Source: Trichuris trichiura
Lineage: Eukaryota; Nematoda; Enoplea; Trichinellida; Trichuridae
Direction of reading: 5' to 3'
DNA length: 64,000 nt
NCBI GenBank assembly: GCA_037903355.1
Contig: JBAJFE010000026.1
Span: 4,836,001 to 4,900,000 of the forward strand
Shown here: in pieces, positions 59,081 to 64,000 of the stretch
Numbering within the stretch: position 1 is the first letter of the stretch
How the letters are laid out: each line of letters starts with the position of its first letter
Program-made: the position numbers and the translations under genes
The notes under the pieces: model-generated
Databases searched by the model: none
What the model saw: the letters and a program-made list of their open reading frames with translations, nothing else
Told to the model about the DNA's origin: nothing

Positions 59081-59355
59081 ATATTACTAATATTCAAGAA
59101 GCACCTTTTAACAGGTAGGTAAAAGAGCATAACAATAATACGGAGGTGCTACCCGTTAAACATTTATTTGGCGAAGCTCTCAGAAAACGCCGGTTCCCGT
59201 CTTCAGCGCATGAAAGAAAAGCAGAGCGTATGCTGGCACTACGCTCTGCCTTTCTTTCATGTGCTGAAGACGAGAACTGGTGTTTCCTGAAAGCTTCGCC
59301 AAATAAACGTTTAACGGGTAGCACCTCCGTATCACCATTATGATATTACCAATAT
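59081..59355. mobile_element. Fold-back element with 13-bp target duplication, 59 kb
   Basis: ATATTAC(T/C)AATAT flanks the unit at 59081-59093 and 59343-59355. Inverted arms start ATACGGAGGTGCTACCCG. A left tail has CCTTTTAACAGG, as in the 25 and 33 kb elements. Both strands carry CTGAAGACGGGAAC or a variant, with a GTTTTC partner, then GAGAGC or GAAAGC. The mirror-image frames 59094-59324 and 59146-59343 are by-products of the repeat. Confidence 0.8.
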
Positions 59356-60780
59356 GTACATAATAAGATTGATTGAAAATGTAATTTATTTAACAGTTTT
59401 TTGAAGACTCATTTTATAATGTGAATAAGGAAAACCGTTTATATGCAGACGACAAACCAAAAATCAGCTTAAAATCAGTAGAGCTTCCAGAACCTTATCG
59501 TACACCGTTTTCAATGCTCACGGTCGTTTAAACGTTTGTGAGGTTTGGAATGCGGGTACTAAATATAATTCTTTCAGACAGAGCATTAATTACACCTCCC
59601 CCCACCACATGGATGGAGTTTTCTAGTCATTAGATTTGCAAAGTAAGGAGCAGATATCAAAAAAGGGTGCAACCGAGTAAAAGATTGAACCGAAAGCGCA
59701 GGACGTGCAGTAGGAGAAAACGAAGCGAAATAGGCAATGGAAGACTTGGTACTCTTGACCTGTCATGAAAAAATAGGATTAAGGCATCTAAGCTGTTTAT
59801 TGACAGTGAAATTTTGCATACCTACATTGATTTAGCCTAACCCAAGTAACAGCCTCTGTATTTATAATGCTCTCACTGTCTGAATGACCTGTGGGTAATT
59901 GCGTTGAAAACAGAGCACGGCTAAGCTCTGAAGGCTCCGTGATTTTGACTTTATTTTTCGTATCCAGGTAAACAGCTTTCCCCCTCCCCCATATTGGAAG
60001 AAGAGAATAGCAGTAAACTTAAAAACACAAAAGCATATGGAGATTGCAAGTTACTCACGATCTGGTATTAACCCAAATCCTGTCATAGCTGCGATATCGC
60101 AAGCGAGCTATGTTCTAATAGCTATTGTCTTACTAAGTTACATGCACAATTAAAGGGTCAGTCATTATGCTAATTACTGCGGAAACTAGTTGCTGGATCT
60201 TACTTTTCAAAAGAAGTCAAAAAGCGAGCATTCTTACAACCTTGAAGCTCGAATCATGTTTCGACCTGTGCAGGCGAACCAACAACGATGATCTAAATGT
60301 ATTGTACACATCCATGGGGCATGATAATTGCAGCGAGCTCTCCTTGCTCAATAAATATACACGTGAAGGATTAGGAAAATTTTAACTCAGAAGATACACG
60401 GCAAAAGAAGGGCTATATTAACACCAGTGGGGTGCGCCAACCAGCAAAAATTGGAAATTATAAAAACAGAACGTCACTCAAAGGGCGATGAGAGGGTGCT
60501 GGTGGGAGAGGGTGCAATATCATCCCACGGTCTTCAGATTTAAAGGCGCGGGAAAGCATGCTAGCCGGCTCGAAGTTCTGCAAGGAAGAGCAGCAGAGAC
60601 CTCCATAAATTCACCTTTCGCTGTCCAAGTTTCGGCAGCCAAAATAACCCTTTTAACTGCTCTGAATATCTATACTATGGAGCTGAACTGTCAATGAACT
60701 TTCGTTGATTACCCTGCATTCTAACAAATGCTTTGCTTTAGGTAAGTGTCACGCGATATTTGGTGTAGAATTCCTAAATA

Positions 60781-60966
60781 CAGTAGAACCTCCATAAGTT
60801 GACCACTCAGAGGACCGGGAAACACTGGTCAACATAGGAGGTGGTCAACATAAGAGGTTGTGGGTATATTATATTATTAACGTGCGGACCAACCAAGTGG
60901 TCAAAATTCGGTCAACTTCTGGAGGTGGTCGACATAGAGAGGTGGTCAACTTCAGAGGTTCTACTG
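60781..60966. mobile_element. Pogo/Tigger-type MITE, copy 4
   Basis: The termini CAGTAGAACCTCCATAAG and GAGGTTCTACTG are flanked by TA at 60779-60780 and 60967-60968. Closest to copy 2 at the ends, but with additional internal GTGGTCAAC/GTCGAC boxes (186 bp). Confidence 0.87.
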
Positions 60967-63390
60967 TATATTTATTCGACGGCGTGAGTTAAAGTGATCG
61001 TCGTTTAAAGGAATCAATGAAGCAAGTTATCACTGCTACAAATAAGGTCGAAAGAAATTCGTAGCACGACAGACTTTTTCGGCCATTATGTGAAGAAAGT
61101 AACAGAAACAACTGGATTTCTGGTAATAGACGTATATGTTCATTTGAAGAATATCTCAGCATTGTCCGTTTGATGAGAAAAAAATATAACGTAATTTTTG
61201 AAGCTTTCCAGCAGCCAACTTAACCTAAAGAGGGAATTAGCAATCCTGATAGCTTCGAGTATTGCACAGTACTTATATCTCATTATGTGGACATTACTGT
61301 GATGCACATGAAAAAGTAAAAAACAATCCAACCGGCTATCACCGTTCACGGAAATTTAATAGATATCCAAAGGTGCCTATCTAACAAAGTACTGCAAATT
61401 TTTTGTGCTGTCTCCTCTTTTTTTAAACAGTAAGACGTTCCTCTGCGTGGAAACTTTCCAAAGTGTGAGGCTAATGCCGCGTATCTGGTGAACTTGTAAT
61501 TCAATTTCAAAAAGATGAACGAGCAGCTACGGTCGGACGACCCGAATTTAATCAGCACCAAGCCCGTCATTTTGCGATAAATCGAGGAGCGGGAGGTACA
61601 GCGCGCATAACGATTGCTACCCTGGCTTCACCATTTTCTGTCAATTTTTCTCTGGGTGTGCATTGCACAGGCCAATTAGCCCACACGAAACTGACCAATC
61701 TGAGCAACGATGGCAGCTCTGAGATTGAGAAACAGTGGCCTAAATTTACATAACGTCTGTGAAATATGGAATGGAAGAGTAGTGCACAAGCGGATTAAAA
61801 ATCATCTGGCAGAGCGACTTCAAAAAACACATCCACTGCATAGACGGATATGGTATTACTCCCCAATCCGCTGTACAAGTCCGTCTAGGTAATCAGCAAA
61901 GACTGAAGAGAGAGCAACAGAAGAATTTGCCAAGAAAGAACAATCGATTTTTGTGATGAGTCGAAAGTACCAAAATAGGGAATCCAATTTAATGCCACTT
62001 TCTTCTACCGATGTTTCCAAGCCCAGCTTTCTAATTGCCATAGTTGCTTCCTTGATTCATTTTAAAACTTTAATTAAATTCTAGGATCAAAATTTCCAAG
62101 TGATGGTTGCAAAAAAATTATAAATTTAGAACGTATATCTACTGGTTCTTGTGATAGGTTGGGCCGTTCATGCTTATTTGTTTTTTATAATTGGTAATTT
62201 CTACGTCGACGAAAATGACTGTTGCAGTATGTTTGAACACCATAAAACTGACGTAGTAAACACAAGGTTTGACAGCTGAGTAAATATAGGGAGGTGAATA
62301 ACTAGCAGACCAGGAGTGCATAAACGGCAAGATAACAGAGAATGTCCTTGGCGGATCGTACAGTGCATGAAAGGAAACATGTGCAGGCATTTTACCAGAA
62401 GTTACTTCTAACAAAGTTGACAGTCATTTATTGAGATGCCGTATTTTATTTTCATGATACCTAGCATACGATAGTGCTTAAGGCAACATGCCCAACTGTA
62501 AATTCTAGCACACCGTTTCTTCTGCCCATACCAAACACAAGCCTTGTGCAATAAATGTTGTTTCAGGTTGCTATACATGACTGCATCCCTGTTGGAATCA
62601 TTACATTCGTTAAAAAGAAAATTTTCACGCTGAAAACTGTAGAAACAATTTCCAAAAGCCTTTTACCAGTAATATACTATTGATAGCAACATAGCCACGT
62701 GTTTCAGCTTGAGCTGTATTCGCTAGTTATCAAGTGCTCAAGATCCAACCTGTCATTAGATCTGATGTACCTGTCATCTGATGTGACATATTAACACGAA
62801 TGAATCGAAGGAGAGGTCGAATGTCCACGCCCAGGCCTTAACGTTGGCCAACCTGTCAGAATAAACAAATTCCGAAATTAAGGACGGAGAAAGGCAAACT
62901 ATCCTTTTATAAATCTAAGCACAAAGGAACAACATTTAGGGAAGATGCAACTTTTATAACTGCGTCCGTTTCAACTTCGCTGTAATAACTTTACGTGTGC
63001 AAAATTAGCATGCTAAAAATGGAGCTGGAACGATAGTGGAAGTTCTTAATTCAGAGTGGATTACTGTTACCTGTGCTATAATCTTTTTCATAGTTACTCG
63101 CTTGCCCATTATATCCAGGCATTCGTATTAAAATTACAAGTATTACGTTCGTGTCCATTTCAGCCGGTAAAACTTTAATTAAAGTGCAGTGATTAACACA
63201 CTAGCTTCAAGGCATTTTAACTTCAACACCATGGTTTTAGGTCAAAAGCATTCGTTAAGAAAACATCTACCCTAACATGTAAACTCCAAATGTGTTGAGC
63301 TGGCCTATGGCATCTTCAGTTTAGTATGATGGATCATTGCTAGCAACACATGGCATGGAAATGGAGCACGTCAGTCCTGACTCTTTTTGT

Positions 63391-63530
63391 TTATTCCTTC
63401 CAACAAAACTTTCTTGACGGGGTACGTAGCAATTTAGCCAACAGCTCCACAAGACACAGGATGTCAATCCCATAGTTTTCCATGCAGTCACAGTAATAAT
63501 GAAACAATCCTTTATAGATCGCTCGAGCCT
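63391..63530 (-). CDS. Candidate terminal exon of an unidentified gene
   Basis: After GCTACAATTAAG the minus strand is open for 46 codons: ARAIYKGLFHYYCDCMENYG, IDILCLVELLAKLLRTPSRK, FCWKE, then TAA. The mix of charged and amphipathic residues looks coding and there is an acceptor-like site just before it, but no partner exon or family was recognised and chance cannot be excluded. Confidence 0.22.
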
Positions 63531-64000
63531 CTTAATTGTAGCAATAGTAGAACTCATTCAAACTATCATTTGTTCATCTCAAATAAAAACTCACTTCTAC
63601 TGGCGGTACTTATGTTAGTCAAAGGAAACAAGTTTCCTGTAGTATAATTGCCAGCCAATACATCAGTTAAAGTTCCACACTTCTCTGCGCCGCTGTCGCG
63701 ATGCAGACATGTTGCAGCTTAGCACCTTGTAGAGAGTGCTTTTAAACTTCTCAGGCAAAACAGAAGTTGCCTGCCTCTTATAAAAAACTGATCTACAGGC
63801 GAGTGCAAACCGCTTAATTCATACTTTGAATGAGTTGTCAGCATAAATAAGAGAAAAGCGAAGCATTATTCCATAGATCACATTTGATTCATATGTCCCA
63901 CATCATTAGGAAGCGCGGAATAATTGATTTTTTACGAAACGTTTTGGCATTTGCAAACAGTAGGTGCCTATCAGTTATCCCTTCAGTTTTCCCAAGTGAA

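Larger units (their letters stand above)
55565..64000. other. Distal 8.4 kb, no recognised gene
   Basis: Contains a fold-back element (59094-59342) and a MITE (60781-60966). Weak coding candidates on the minus strand are 58260-58547 (Cys-rich), 61856-62041 and 63391-63530. No tensin PTP or C2 exon was recognised here, although the promoter and first exons of tensin could lie in this stretch or beyond it. Confidence 0.45.

Noticed and set aside
59094..59343. Mirror-image frames starting MLPVKRLFGEA and MLPVKHLFGEA
   Set aside because: Same reason: by-products of the fold-back element at 59 kb.
1..64000. Prokaryotic features (operons, ribosome-binding sites, CRISPR arrays, phage genes)
   Set aside because: The window shows spliced animal genes and eukaryotic transposons; no regularly spaced short repeats or bacterial gene clusters were seen.

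Overview
The window is spliced metazoan nuclear DNA, about 38-40% GC by eye. Coding exons have GT/AG borders, and very short introns (42, 47, 53, 55 nt) sit beside introns of 3-13 kb. The two recognisable genes are animal genes. Tiny introns plus abundant Penelope-like, mariner and pogo/Tigger-like elements suggest an invertebrate. An enoplean nematode would fit, but that is only an inference.

Gene 1 (+ strand, 2665-6807) is the 3' part of a GTPBP3/MnmE-family mitochondrial tRNA-modification GTPase. Four exons join in frame and give all five G motifs and the terminal Cys-Ile-Gly-Lys. The N-terminal, folate-binding part was not found in the first 2.6 kb.

Gene 2 (- strand, 46054 down to 22107) is a tensin. 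A long disordered central region (exons 44794-46054, 31397-32102, 30896-31115, 30681-30853) is followed by an SH2 domain (29687-29773, 29514-29639, start of 22344-22923) and a C-terminal PTB domain (22344-22923 and 22107-22290). The stretch 29774-30680 between the central region and the SH2 domain is not resolved. A further exon at 55362-55564 is phase-compatible and may belong to the 5' part of the gene. No PTP, C2 or C1 domain was recognised.

The rest is introns and intergenic DNA rich in transposable elements. There are four pogo/Tigger-type MITEs with TA duplications, a full-length but broken mariner (34187-35471), a second mariner fragment near 20 kb, and a decayed Tc1/mariner-like transposon (40770-41860).

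The most interesting component is a set of nine fold-back elements (nine inverted dimers), plus two solo copies. The largest (36445-38200) carries a Penelope-type GIY-YIG endonuclease in both arms. Seven of the nine are flanked by 12-13-bp direct repeats. Several have a 36-55-nt tail on only one side. Most carry a motif of the form CTGANGA - hairpin - GAAA whose hairpin changes with compensatory substitutions between copies. This resembles the catalytic strand of the hammerhead ribozymes known from Penelope-like elements.
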